From contig CAVRIG010000004.1 of NCBI GenBank assembly GCA_963721175.1, positions 1-64,000 on the forward strand: a stretch of 64,000 nucleotides of DNA. The letters are read 5' to 3'. Below the pieces are notes generated by a model. That model ran no database searches, had not been told where the DNA came from, and saw only the letters and a program-made list of their open reading frames with translations. Below, in pieces: positions 18,713-28,582 of the stretch (position 1 is its first letter; every line of letters starts with the position of its first letter). Position numbers and translations under genes: made by a program. The DNA is from Aliishimia sp963721175 (GTDB lineage: Bacteria > Pseudomonadota > Alphaproteobacteria > Rhodobacterales > Rhodobacteraceae).

Positions 18713-20092
18713 TCAGCCGCGCCCGGTGATCGGATTGAGTGCGGCGACCTCGCGAACCTTGGCCCGCACCGCCCAATCCGGTCCGAATCCGTAACGCGCC
18801 CATCCCAGACTGTCCAGCCTGACGCTCTGCGCCTCGCTGACGCGGCCGGTCATGTCCAGCGCCTCGGCCCGCAGCATCATCATGGTGGCCAGAAGGGCGG
18901 CGTTTTCGCTGCGCGCCGCTGCATCGAGGTGCGGGGCCAGAAGCGACAATGCAAGGGCACCGTCTCCGTCGCTGATCGCATGGGCGGCGAGTTGCGTCGC
19001 GACGTAGGCGCGGTGCAGGTCCGTATCGGGCGAGCGCGCATAGATCTCGTCGGCGCGCAGAAAGTGTGCCTTGGCCCGGGCGGGGTCGCTGCTCTGCTCC
19101 AGTCGGCCGGCGGCGTAATGCGCGAAGGCACTTCGGTTATCGTTCCACGACAGGTCCTCCGAAATCCGCACCGCGCGGGACGCGGCCACGCGGCGTTCTG
19201 CCGTGGTCGCACCGGGGCCGAGCGCGTCCTGAACCGCTTGCGACCAGGCGGGCGTGGTCCGGCCGGCGAACCGTGCCGGCCGTCCTTGCCCGCCCGGATT
19301 GATGCGCGCGAGGATCGCCGGCAGCCGTTCGGCCACCTGCGCCCGGGTCATGCCGGACCTCAGCGCCGGATCGTAGTAGACGCGCAGGACCAGCATGTCG
19401 AAGCCGGTCAGCACGGTGTGCACATTGTCGTCGTTGAAGACCGAATCCGGCAGCCGGTAGAGATCGTTCAGCGGGCCGATCGCCTGGGCCAGCTCCTCGT
19501 GCAGGCAATCGCGCAATTCCTGCGGACTGGCGTCGTTGGGCACGAATATCGCCAGTGTCTCTCGTCGGGTGAGTTCCGTCCAGTTCGTGCGCGCGCTGCG
19601 CCGGGCGCGGCCGTACTCCCGAAGCGACGTGATGTTCGGGACGACGAAACAGGCGGCGTGGGGCAGGGCACGGCGGATCCGCGCGCGGCTCACCGCCTCG
19701 ATCGTGATGCTCGCGTCGGACGCGTTCGTGCGTTCGATGGAAATCCCGGCCTCGGTCCGCAAGCGGTGGAGCAGTTTCGTCAGATCCGGCCCCATGGAGG
19801 CGGGTGGACGTCCGGTCACGCGCACCGTGATCGGGCCTTCGAACCGGGTGAAGACCGGCAACGCACGTCCGCTTTCGAGCTCGAAGCTCAGATCGAGAAA
19901 ATCGACCGCCAGATCCCGGTTGGACACGCGCGCAGTCGGGACGCGCGAGGCGCCGAAGGTCTTCATCGGGGGCAGGTCCGCGCCGTCGGAAGGATCGGCA
20001 ATGGCGCGCGTGGCCGTCTCGGCGGGAGAGACCAGCGGCGCCGGCGTGCAGGCGGCGAGACACAGCGCGAGCGGCAGAATGAAACGGCGCAT
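18713..20092 (-). CDS. DUF2927 lipoprotein
   Basis: 459 residues. N-terminal lipobox LALCLAAC near residue 15 marks a lipoprotein signal peptide. The DUF2927 domain (residues about 70-270) includes LLHRLRTEAGI, a C(F)VVPNITSLREYGRARR region and DCLHEELAQAIGPLNDLYRLPDSVFNDDN, whose HEE-A-Q arrangement resembles a zincin-type helix, though catalytic activity is unproven. A TPR-like helical C-terminus follows. The ATG overlaps the stop of the upstream GNAT gene. The frame is intact. Confidence 0.8.
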   Translation of the reverse strand: MRRFILPLALCLAACTPAPLVSPAETATRAIADPSDGADLPPMKTFGASRVPTARVSNRDLAVDFLDLSFELESGRALPVFTRFEGPITVRVTGRPPASMGPDLTKLLHRLRTEAGISIERTNASDASITIEAVSRARIRRALPHAACFVVPNITSLREYGRARRSARTNWTELTRRETLAIFVPNDASPQELRDCLHEELAQAIGPLNDLYRLPDSVFNDDNVHTVLTGFDMLVLRVYYDPALRSGMTRAQVAERLPAILARINPGGQGRPARFAGRTTPAWSQAVQDALGPGATTAERRVAASRAVRISEDLSWNDNRSAFAHYAAGRLEQSSDPARAKAHFLRADEIYARSPDTDLHRAYVATQLAAHAISDGDGALALSLLAPHLDAAARSENAALLATMMMLRAEALDMTGRVSEAQSVRLDSLGWARYGFGPDWAVRAKVREVAALNPITGRG

Positions 20093-20553
20093 CACCCCAT
20101 GTCCCGCATGTAGCGGATGAACGGTGTGAGTTTGCCGATCCGATCATAGAGATGGCGCGCGGTGTGGTTGAAGTCCTGCGTCATCCAGTAGACGAAGGGT
20201 GCGCCTTCAGCGTCCGCTTCGCGGTAGACGGCCTCGATCAGGGCCCTGCCGACACCCGTTCCGCGCACGGACGGAACGGCGAAGAGATCCTGCAGGTAAC
20301 AGACCCTTTCGATCCTCCAGGCATGGGCATGAAAGAGAAAGTGGGTCAGCCCGACGAGCCGGCCGTCCTGTTCGGCGACGAGGCAATTGAACTGATGCGG
20401 ATCGTCGCCCAGCAGTCGCGCGAACAGCGTGTCATAGACCTCGGGTGCGACAGCGGTTTCGTAGAACTCGAGATATCCGGTCCAGAGCGCTGCCCACTCT
20501 TCGCGATCGGACTCCCGCAAATACCGCACCAACGGCGCGTCTGCCTCTGTCAT
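20092..20553 (-). CDS. GNAT-family N-acetyltransferase
   Basis: 153 residues from ATG 20553 (MTEADAPLVRYL), preceded by AGGCAGGG. GNAT motif A is clear: LQDLFAVPSVRGTGVGRALIE (acetyl-CoA pyrophosphate loop RGTGVG) near residue 90, with the motif B helix YDRIGKLTPFIRY at the end. The target amine is unknown. It overlaps the downstream DUF2927 gene by one base. Confidence 0.88.
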   Translation of the reverse strand: MTEADAPLVRYLRESDREEWAALWTGYLEFYETAVAPEVYDTLFARLLGDDPHQFNCLVAEQDGRLVGLTHFLFHAHAWRIERVCYLQDLFAVPSVRGTGVGRALIEAVYREADAEGAPFVYWMTQDFNHTARHLYDRIGKLTPFIRYMRDMG

Positions 20554-20913
20554 GCCCTGCCTGCCTCGCCGTTTTTGGCGTTCTTGTTGCGTGTCGTGTC
20601 TCATTTAATCGCCGGCTGGGTCGGTCTGAAACAAGAAAAAAATGAGGCCGGGATGTGCGTCGGGTGCCGTGCGAGCCTTCGCGGACACACAATGGCGCCG
20701 GGTGGCTGCCGCATGCTGGAAGTCGCCGGACGCTGGGGGATTTCCGCCGATTCTCGTTAGAAGGGATTTTTGGGCGGGGGTTCGCCAGTATGCTGTCAGC
20801 GGATTGGCAACGTGCCGCCTGCCAGCTGCCACCTGTGTCCATGGGTCTTTCGTTTGCGCGCGGAGGCGGAGACAGTGCTACCTGTAGGATCTGAACGCGT
20901 GGGGTTGGGAGCG
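20554..20913. other. intergenic, divergent promoter region
   Basis: 360 bases between the divergent GNAT and EF-hand genes. Short ORFs here have Arg/Cys-rich, non-protein-like translations. Near the EF-hand gene is a small inverted repeat ACAG-TGCTAC-CTGT (about 20871-20884). No other structure is seen. Confidence 0.4.
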
Positions 20914-21168
20914 ATGGACAAGGTCATATCTCGTACTGTTCTGGTGTTGCTGTCGATCGCCCCTGTCGCGTCGATGAGCGATGGGCTCGAGGTGGACGCA
21001 AATGGCAACGGGGTCCTCACGTTGGACGAGGTGCAAGCGAGCTTCCCCGACGTGACCCTCAACGATTACATGGCGATGGACCTCAACGCCGACGGATCGC
21101 TCGATGCCCGGGAGGTCCGCGCGGCCGAGGAGGCTGGAATGATGCCGGAGACAGATCAGGAAAGTTGA
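20914..21168 (+). CDS. small exported EF-hand protein
   Basis: 84 residues with a signal peptide (MDKVISRTVLVLLSIAPVAS) and two EF-hand calcium loops: DANGNGVLTLDE near residue 28 and DLNADGSLDARE near 52. Both keep Asp at position 1, Asp/Asn at 3 and 5, Gly at 6 and Glu at 12, so both should bind calcium. GGGAG precedes the ATG. Probably a periplasmic calcium-binding protein; partner unknown. Confidence 0.85.
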   Translation: MDKVISRTVLVLLSIAPVASMSDGLEVDANGNGVLTLDEVQASFPDVTLNDYMAMDLNADGSLDAREVRAAEEAGMMPETDQES

Positions 21169-21234
21169 CCACTCGCTACGGCTGCCGCGCGCAGGATCCG
21201 GATTGCGACCCCTCGATCCTCGCGCCGGTGGGGC

Positions 21235-21273
21235 GCGCGGCCCAACTCCCCCGGAGTTCGGGCCGCGCATCTT
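21235..21273. terminator. bidirectional terminator between convergent genes
   Basis: GCGCGGCCCAACTCC (21235-21249) pairs with GGAGTT-c-GGGCCGCGC (21253-21268), a 15-bp stem with one bulge and a 3-base loop, followed by ATCTT. It sits between the EF-hand gene and the convergent MttB-family gene. Confidence 0.7.
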
Positions 21274-21295
21274 GGCTGCAATAGCTCGGCGCCTC

Positions 21296-22835
21296 TCAGT
21301 TGGGCAGGTGGATCCGGAAGCGTTTGCGGATCTTCTGATCCACATCCGGCGCAAAGCGTGCGCGTGACGGATGCGACAGGATCTCTTCCTTCCGTGCCGT
21401 GGCCTTCGCGACCAGATCCGGCTTGCCGATCTCGTCCCACTCCTTGGGGCTCGTCCGGTCCCCCAGTGAGGGATAGACGTAATCGGTCTGCATCCGCGCC
21501 AGCGTCTGCGCGGTGCCGAGGTAGTGCCCGGGCCCGCCCATGCAGACCTGGCGCATCTGGTCGAGCGCCATCGTCTCTTCGTTGACGTCGATCCCGCGCA
21601 CGCAGCGCAGGGCCTGACCGATCAGATCGTCGCCGAGGATCAGCAATTCGTGACAGAAGCCCAGAAGCGAAGCATGCATGCCCGCCGCCTCGTAGACCAT
21701 GTTCAAGCCCGAAAGCCCGGCCATCAGGTTGGAGCACATCTGCTCCCACCCGGCCTGCATGTCGGGCAGTTTCGCGTCCGAGATCCCGGCCGCAGCTCCG
21801 CCGGGCAGACCGTAGAAATGGTGCATCTGCGCGCAGCCCGCGGTCAGCAGCGCCTGCTCGCCCGATCCGCCGGTCATCGCTCCGGTGCGCAGGTCGAGGC
21901 CGAAGGGCCAGGTGCCGAAGATGGCCGGATGGCCCGGTTTGATGGCGTTCGACGTAGACGAGGCCCGCCAGACACTCCGCCACGGCCTGCACTATGGCGC
22001 CCGCGATTGTCGACGGCGCCGTCGCTCCGGCCATGCCGGCCGACAGCAGGAGCACCGGCATGCCGCCGCGGATGCAGGCTTCCATCACCAGGCAGGCTTC
22101 GGTGGCGAATTTCATCGGCGGTACGACGAAGCAATTCGAGTTGCTGAGGAACGGCCGTTCGCGCCAGGCTTCCTCGCCGCCGGCGATCAGATGCAGCAGG
22201 TCGAACGCGTCGTCGACAAAGGCCGGTTCGGTAAAAGACGCGCCGACATGCTTGGTCGTGCCCGAGCAGCAGGCATAGATGGTGTTGAGATCCATCTCGC
22301 GATTGTCGACGATGTCCCGCGCGACCATCGGGCGCTGCAGGAAGTGGACGTTGTCGAGGCAGTCCGTGATCCGCGCGGCATCGTGCAGGTCCTGCACGGT
22401 GCTGTCGCGGTAGTTTCGCCCATCCACGTCGACCATGTGCACGGCAGCCCCTGCGGTGCCGTAATGCACGCGCGTCCCGCCCAGGTGCAGGTCACGGACT
22501 GGGTCGCGACCACAGAGCGTGATCTCGCGCGGGGCCTTGGTCAGCGCGTCCTCCACCAATGCGCGCGGGAAGCGGATCCGGCCGTCCGCGCCCTGAACTG
22601 CGCCGGCAGCGGTCAGGTAGGCGACACCGCTCGGTGGCGCGTCGGCCAGGCCGATCTCCTCGAGAGCCTGGAGCGCGGATTGGTGGATCTTCTCGATATC
22701 GGCTTGCGACAGCGGCTTCAGTGCGCTGCTGGACATGCCGGGACGGATCGGGCGCATGTTTTCGGGCAGGGCGCTGGAGCGCGCAGCGCGGCGGGCCGCA
22801 CGGCCACCGGAGCGGGTTGGGGATTGAACTGTCAT
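21296..22835 (-). CDS. MttB-family (trimethylamine methyltransferase-like) protein, non-pyrrolysine (one frameshift)
   Basis: About 513 residues from ATG 22835 (MTVQSPTRSGG). Conserved parts include the TIM-barrel segments ACCSGTTKHVGASFTEPAF, VLLLSAGMAGATAP and GGPGHYLGTAQTL. A break near 21930 is bridged by AIKPGHPAIFGTWPFGLDL in another frame. No in-frame amber is seen, so this belongs to the non-Pyl subgroup that includes glycine-betaine methyltransferases such as MtgB. Such enzymes demethylate quaternary amines onto a corrinoid protein; none is adjacent. Confidence 0.85.
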
Positions 22836-23291
22836 CTTGGCACCTGTGGGAAAAAGGGGGGAAGTTCGGAGTACCTCAACCCGCGGTCGGTCTGCCCCGC
22901 GCCGCAAGCCCGCGCGCCGCGCCGATGGTGCGGTTGACCAGCGTGATCATGCAAAGCTCCGCTTGGACCATCCGCGTCCTCCCTCAGGTATGAGCAAATC
23001 ACATCGGAGGAAAACAAGTTGCCGAATTCCGACATGCTGTCGCAAACAGGCATGCTCATGGTCCGGCACCGGCGCCGGCGGCATCTTCTTGCCTTGGCCA
23101 AAGGGCCGGGCGGGCCGGTCAACGCAAGATGAATGCGCCATGTGTGCTGAATTCCGGCGACGCAGCCCGTAGCTCTGGAACCCGGCGGACGAATGATTAG
23201 TTCTTGGGTTGCACGAACGTGTTGAATCACTGCATTTTGTAGTTGTGACGGCGGCTTGACGGACTTGGGCAGCGAAGCGAAGGAAAAACGG
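22836..23291. other. intergenic, divergent promoter region
   Basis: 456 bases between the divergent MttB-family and beta-barrel genes. Reading frames here give no protein-like sequence. The 120 bases before 23291 are relatively AT-rich (around 23195-23250), as expected for a promoter. No clear operator repeat is seen. Confidence 0.4.
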
Positions 23292-23879
23292 TTGACGCGT
23301 TTCACCCAACTCATGGCGACCGCTGTGACGGTCGTCGGACTATCGGGTCCGGGTTTTGCGGGCGGGCTGCAGACGGCGCCGGTCGAGCCCATCGTCGAGT
23401 CCGCTGGGCCAATCGCGTCCTATGGTGGCGACTGGACGGGAGGTTATGCCGGTCTCGGCTTCGGGAATCTGAACGTCGATGCCACCGGTGCCGCGGACGG
23501 AGACGACGTCTCCTATGGCGTGCATGCGGGCTACGACCATGATTTCGGGCAATTCGTTCTTGGCGGCGAAATCGAATACGACGCGACCGACCTCGATCTC
23601 GGCGGTGCCGCCACGGTCGACAGCGTCGCGCGCCTGAAACTGCGCGGCGGCTACGACGCCGGCCGCACGATGCTCTACGTGACCGGCGGCGTGGCGGAGG
23701 TGGACAGCTCGATCGGGTCGGAAACCGGCCGCTTTGGCGGTGTCGGGCTGACATACCAGGTCAACGACCGGTTCTATGTCGGGGGCGAGTTGCTGGGCCA
23801 CAGGTTCGAGAACATCGGCGGGTCCGGTGTCGATGCCGACGCAACCAGCCTCAGCGTCCGGGGCGGCGTTCGGTTCTGA
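23292..23879 (+). CDS. outer-membrane beta-barrel (OmpA/Opa-like) protein
   Basis: 195 residues from TTG 23292, chosen because AAGGAAAA lies 7 bases upstream and a signal peptide follows at once (TRFTQLMATAVTVVGLSGPGFAG); a TTG at 23256 would add 12 charged residues before it. The mature part alternates amphipathic strands (WTGGYAGLGFGNLNVDA, YGVHAGYDHDFGQFVLGGEIEY) and ends in an aromatic residue (VRGGVRF), the Bam-recognition signature. An 8-stranded opacity-type barrel is likely. Confidence 0.8.
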   Translation: MTRFTQLMATAVTVVGLSGPGFAGGLQTAPVEPIVESAGPIASYGGDWTGGYAGLGFGNLNVDATGAADGDDVSYGVHAGYDHDFGQFVLGGEIEYDATDLDLGGAATVDSVARLKLRGGYDAGRTMLYVTGGVAEVDSSIGSETGRFGGVGLTYQVNDRFYVGGELLGHRFENIGGSGVDADATSLSVRGGVRF

Positions 23880-23942
23880 TCAATCGCTTTGTGTCTACCC
23901 GGCGCCGCCTCCGGTGTCGCTGGATCTGTCGCCGGCTTGCCG

Positions 23943-25115
23943 TCAGGCCGCCAACCGCTCCGCGAAATCGCACAGCGTGTCGAGTGCGGCCGCGAATCGC
24001 TCGTCCTCGATGGTCATCGCGACCCGGATGTGGCCTGCCGCGGCCTGACCGAAGCTTTCTCCGGGCATGATCGCGATCCGTTCCTCCTCCAGCAGCCGGT
24101 CCCCGAATGCCTCGCCCGAAAGCCCGCTGCTGCGGATGTCCAGCATCAGGTACATGGCGCCACCGGACGGGATCAGGCCGATCGCGTTCCGGCCGGCGAG
24201 GATCTCGCGCGCGATCTCGCGGCGACGGCGGAACGGCTCCGCGATCTCGGCCTCGAACGCCGGCCCCAGCCTCAGCGCGAACTCGGCGGCATCCTGAATG
24301 TAGCCGGCAACACCGTAAGTCGTGTGCGTCGCCAGCGTGATCAGATGCGCGATGACCTCTTCCGGCCCTACCAGCCAGCCGATGCGCGATCCCGTCATCG
24401 CGTGGCTCTTGGACATCGACCCCACGACAAGCGTGCGTTCGGCCATCCCGGGCAGGGCGCGCGGGGACAGGTGGCGACCCTCCCAGACCTGGCTGTCATA
24501 GACCTCGTCCGAGATCAGCCACAGATCGTGATCGGCGCAGACCTGCGCAATCCCCTCCATCGTGCTTTGCGAATAGATCACTCCGGTCGGATTGTTCGGC
24601 GTGTTGATCAATAGCGACCGCGCGCCCTTGGCCGCCACGTCGAGATCGGCGCGCCGCGGCTGGAATGCATCCTCCGCGCGGGTCGAGACGCTGCGCGGAA
24701 CCGCCGAGGCGCCGCGGATCGTGCCCGGGTAGGTCGCATAGTAGGGGTCGATGTAAACTGCGATATCGCTCGGATCGCAGGCGGCCAGGTGTGCCGCGAA
24801 AAGTGCTGCCTGCCCGCCGGGCGTGATCAGCACGTTGTCCCGCGTGGTCTCCACCCCAGTCTGCGCCGTGAGCCGCGCCGCCACCGCATCGCGCAGCCCC
24901 TCCGTGCCCGGAATCGCGGCATAGCCTGTGTGACCTGCAGCCGCCGCGCGGTGCATCTCCTGCAGGATCGGGGCGGCGGTGCGGATGTCATGCTCGCCGA
25001 TATTGAGCTCCGTCACATCGACACCCTCCGCGATCATGCGCCGCGACTTCAGGAACAGGTCCCAGCCGTCCGACCCGCCGCCCGTGATCCCCGTGATCCT
25101 GTCCGAAAGCTGCAT
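23943..25115 (-). CDS. PLP-dependent class I/II aminotransferase
   Basis: 390 residues, fold-type I. The PLP lysine is in SMSKSHAMTGSRIGW near residue 235, with the substrate-carboxylate Arg in GHIRVAM near the C-terminus. NTPNNPTG (about 170) and DEVYD (about 203) complete the aspartate-aminotransferase signature. The amino donor is not predictable. The frame is intact. Its promoter region abuts the cysS leader. Confidence 0.9.
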   Translation of the reverse strand: MQLSDRITGITGGGSDGWDLFLKSRRMIAEGVDVTELNIGEHDIRTAAPILQEMHRAAAAGHTGYAAIPGTEGLRDAVAARLTAQTGVETTRDNVLITPGGQAALFAAHLAACDPSDIAVYIDPYYATYPGTIRGASAVPRSVSTRAEDAFQPRRADLDVAAKGARSLLINTPNNPTGVIYSQSTMEGIAQVCADHDLWLISDEVYDSQVWEGRHLSPRALPGMAERTLVVGSMSKSHAMTGSRIGWLVGPEEVIAHLITLATHTTYGVAGYIQDAAEFALRLGPAFEAEIAEPFRRRREIAREILAGRNAIGLIPSGGAMYLMLDIRSSGLSGEAFGDRLLEEERIAIMPGESFGQAAAGHIRVAMTIEDERFAAALDTLCDFAERLAA

Positions 25116-25217
25116 GCCTGTCCCTCTGCCGATTTCCGGGCACGTGGACCTCAGACGCGCAGGACTGTCAAATCAATTGCCTTGACCCCGGCCATCAGCG
25201 GCGGTTATCTGACGCCC

Positions 25218-25262
25218 ATGACCGCCCTGACCTGCATCATCTGCTGCATCATTCCCTGCTGA
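25218..25262 (+). CDS. candidate Cys-rich leader peptide upstream of cysS
   Basis: ATG 25218 to TGA 25262 encodes the 14-residue peptide MTALTCIICCIIPC: four Cys codons (all TGC), with two in tandem. It ends 94 bases before the cysteinyl-tRNA synthetase ATG. Its last codons overlap a small hairpin (CCC-t-GCTG/CAGC-GGG, 25253-25274) followed by TCTTTT at 25280. This resembles a Cys-sensing attenuation leader, but the ribosome site is weak. Confidence 0.4.
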   Translation: MTALTCIICCIIPC

Positions 25263-25355
25263 ACCACCAGCGGGCCGGGTCATCTTTTCCTTATCGACAA
25301 GACTTGGCTCGGGCCCGCCCGAACCCCGCCCGAACCTTGTGCGTGAGGACGCCCG

Positions 25356-26801
25356 ATGACCGAGATCAAGCTCAGAACACCGCCACGCGATCGAAGGAGG
25401 TGTTCACCCCGATCGATCCCGACAACGTGCGGATGTATGTCTGCGGACCGACGGTCTATGACCGCGCGCATCTCGGCAATGCGCGGCCCGTCATCGTGTT
25501 CGACGTGCTCTACCGGCTGCTGCGGCATGTCTACGGGCCCGATCACGTGACCTATGTGCGCAACATCACCGACGTCGATGACAAGATCAACGCGGAGGCG
25601 CAGCGGCGTAAGACCGCCGGATCGCCGGGCACGCTCGAGGAGCTGATCGCCGAACGCGCCGACGAGACGATCCGCTGGTATCACGAGGACATGGCCGCGC
25701 TGCGGCGCGCTGCAGCCAACGCATCGAGCCGCGCGCGACCGAGTACATCCCCCAGATGATCGCGATGATCGAGCGGCTGATCGGCAGGACGGCCACGCCT
25801 ATGAGGCCGAGGGCCACGTGCTGTTCCGCGGTGCGCAAGCTACGCCGACTACGGCAAGCTGTCGGGCCGGTCGGTCGACGACATGATCGCCGGCGCCCGG
25901 GTCGAGGTCGCGCCCTACAAGCGAAGACCCGATGGATTTCGTGCTGTGGAAGCCGTCGATCGGACGACCTGCCGGGCTGGGACTAGCCCTGGGGCCGGGG
26001 CCGGCCCGGGCTGGCACATCGAATGCTCGGCCATGGCGTACGAGCTGCTGGGCGAGCAGCTTCGACATCCACGGCGGCGGCAACGACCTGATGTTCCCGC
26101 ACCACGAGAACGAGATCGCCCAGTCGAGCTGCTGCGCCGACCACGGGCTTTGCGCAAGGTCTGGATGCACAACGAGATGCTGCAGGTCGAGGGCAAGAAG
26201 ATGTCCAAATCGCTGGGCAATTTCTTCACCGTGCGCGATCTGCTGGACCAGGGCGTGCCGGGCGAGGTGATCCGCTTCGTGATGCTGTCGACGCATTACC
26301 GCAAGCCGATGGACTGGACGGAGAAGAAGCGCGAAGAGGCGGCGGCGACACTTGCGCGAAGTGGCATGAGCTGAGCGATTGACTGGCGCTGAGACCTGAC
26401 GATGATCGGTGCCTGGCAACAGAGTTGCTGCAGGCGCTTGCAGACGATTTGAACACGCCTGAGGCGCTACGCTCGAGCTGCATCAGCTTGCGAAGAGGCA
26501 ACGTTCGCGGAGAGCTGAAGGCGCACTGCAGATTCTGCTGGGCATCTGGCTACTTGGCTTAGGACTCGACCGAGATCGGCCGCTGGAGCGGCGTCTACAC
26601 GATCAGTGCGATTGACGAGATTCATCGGAATGCATCAGTGAGCTGCGCGCTGAGGCACGTGCAGAAAGGATTGGCACGACGGCAGATCGCTTCGAAGGCG
26701 AGGTTGTCGGCTGCTGGCGTCGAAGTGCAGATGCGCAAGGATGGCATCGAGTCGAACTGCAAGCCGACTTCGACCCCGCCAAGCTGGAGGCGCTGAAATG
26801 A
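25356..26801 (+). CDS. cysS: cysteinyl-tRNA synthetase (heavily frameshifted here)
   Basis: Essential class I aminoacyl-tRNA synthetase. Readable: start MTEIKLRT; zinc Cys and HIGH region MYVCGPTVYDRAHLGNARP near residue 35; TDVDDKINAEA; zinc-site HIECSAMAYELLG; HHENEIAQS; KMSKSLGNFFTVRD near 270. The 3' third (26350-26800) is so rich in indels that only islands such as LADDLNTPEAL and the ending DFDPAKLEALK to TGA 26799-26801 can be read. The span fits about 480 residues. As an essential gene it is very unlikely to be truly broken. Confidence 0.9.
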
Positions 26802-26818
26802 CGCACTCGCGCAATACA

Positions 26819-26881
26819 GGCCAGCGCCCGACCGCGGGTGGACGCGAAGCGCCCGCCCGGGAGGGCGGTCGGGCGCTGGCC
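26819..26881. repeat. 17-bp perfect inverted repeat between cysS and cimA
   Basis: GGCCAGCGCCCGACCGC (26819-26835) is perfectly complementary to 26865-26881, with a 29-base GC-rich loop. It lies 17 bases after the cysS stop and 59 before cimA. There is no T-run, so it could be a Rho-related or processing structure, or a leader element of cimA. Confidence 0.7.
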
Positions 26882-26940
26882 GGGCCGCAAGCGTCCCGGC
26901 TGGAGTTGACGCGGAACCTGCGCTGAGCGTGGAGGCGTCG

Positions 26941-28582
26941 ATGACACGCGAACGCCTCTACCTCTACGACACCACCCTGCGCGACGGGCAGCAGACGCAG
27001 GGCGTGCAGTTCTCGACCGCACGAGAAGCAGCGATCGCCGCGCGCGCTGGACGCGCTCGGGCGTGGATTACATCGAGGGCGGCTGGCCCGGGGCGAACCC
27101 GACCGACAGCGCGTTCTTCGACGCAGCCCCCGAGACCCGCGCGAGGATGACCGCCTTCGGCATGACCAAGCGGGCCGGGCGGTCGGCGGAGAATGACGAC
27201 GTGCTGGCGGCGGTGCATGAACGCGGGCACCGGCACGGTCTGCCTCGTCGGCAAGACCCACGATCTTCCACGTCGAACAGCGCGCTCGGCATCACGCTCG
27301 ACGAGAACCTCGAGAACATCCGCGCCTCCGTCGCCCATGTCGTGGCGCAGGGGCGCGAGGCGCTGTTCGATGCCGAGCATTTCTTCGACGGCTACCGCGC
27401 CGATCCCGCCTATGCGCTGCGACTGCTCGACGCCGCACTGGACGCGGGCGCGCGCTGGATCGTGCTCTGCGACACCAATGGCGGCACGCTGCCGCGCCGG
27501 ATCGGCGAGATCGTCGGCGGAGGTGATCGCGGCGGGCATGCCCGGCGACCGGCTCGGCATCCACACCCACAACGACACCGAGACACGCCGTGGCCGGCTC
27601 GCTGGCCGCCGTCGACGCGGGCGCGCGGCAGATCCAGGGCACGCTGAACGGGCTCGGCGAGCGCTGCGGCAATGCCAACCTCACCGCGCTGATCCCGACG
27701 CTGCTGCTGAAGGAGCCCTATGCCAGCCGCTACGAGACCGGCGTGAGCCTCGAGGCGCTGGCGGGTCTGACGCGGATCGCCGGCATGCTCGACGACATCC
27801 TGAACCGCGTGCCGATGAAGCAGGCGGCCTATGTCGGCGCCTCGCGCCTTTGCGCACAAGGCGGGGCTGCATGCCGAGCGCGATCCTGAAGGATCCCACG
27901 ACCTACGAGCATGTCGATCCGGCCGTGGTCGGCAACGCGCGCATCATTCCGATGTCGAACCAGGCGGGGCAGTCGAACCTGCGCCGGCGGCTGGCCGAGG
28001 CGGGGCTGGAGGTGGCGCCCGGCGATCCGGCGCTGGCCCGCATCCTCGAGCAGGTGAAGGCGCGCGAGGCGGAGGGCTATTCCTACGACACCGCGCAGGC
28101 GAGCTTCGAGCTGCTGGCGCGAGCCGAACTCGGGCTGCTGCCGGACTTCTTCGAGGTCAAGCGCTACCGCGTGACGGTGGAGCGGCGGAAGAACAAGTAC
28201 AACCAGATGGTGTCGCTGTCGGAGGCCGTGGTGGTCGTGAAGGTCGACGGCGAGAAGAAGCTGTCGGTCTCCGAATCGCATGGACGAGACCGGATCGGAT
28301 CGCGGCCCGGTCAACGCGCTGTCGAAGGCGCTGGCGAAGGATCTGGGCCGCTACCAGGCGGCGATCGACGACATGCGGCTGGTCGATTTCAAGGTGCGCA
28401 TCACGCAAGGCGGGACCGAGGCCGTGACCCGCGTCATCATCGACAGCGAGGACGGGCAGGGGCGGCGCTGGTCCACCGTGGGCGTGAGCGCCAACATCGT
28501 GGACGCGAGCTTCGAGGCGCTGCTGGACGCGATCCGCTGGAAGCTGATCCGCGACGGGGCAATGGATGGGGCGACGGCATGA
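26941..28582 (+). CDS. cimA: (R)-citramalate synthase (frameshifted here)
   Basis: Condenses acetyl-CoA and pyruvate to citramalate, giving a threonine-independent route to 2-ketobutyrate and isoleucine. ATG 26941 follows GGAGG. HMGL-like TIM barrel: YLYDTTLRDGQQTQGVQFS at the N-terminus (metal Asp and catalytic Arg), IHTHNDTETA metal His pair, NGLGERCGNANL. LeuA-dimer-type C-terminal regulatory domain (LLPDFFEVKRYRVTVERR) for Ile feedback. About eight indels, near 27040-28280. The span fits about 540 residues. The stop overlaps the next gene start. Confidence 0.92.

Noticed and set aside
21296..22835. Pyrrolysine-containing trimethylamine methyltransferase
   Set aside because: No in-frame TAG occurs in the readable frames, and no corrinoid or pyl genes are near; the break near 21930 is a frameshift.
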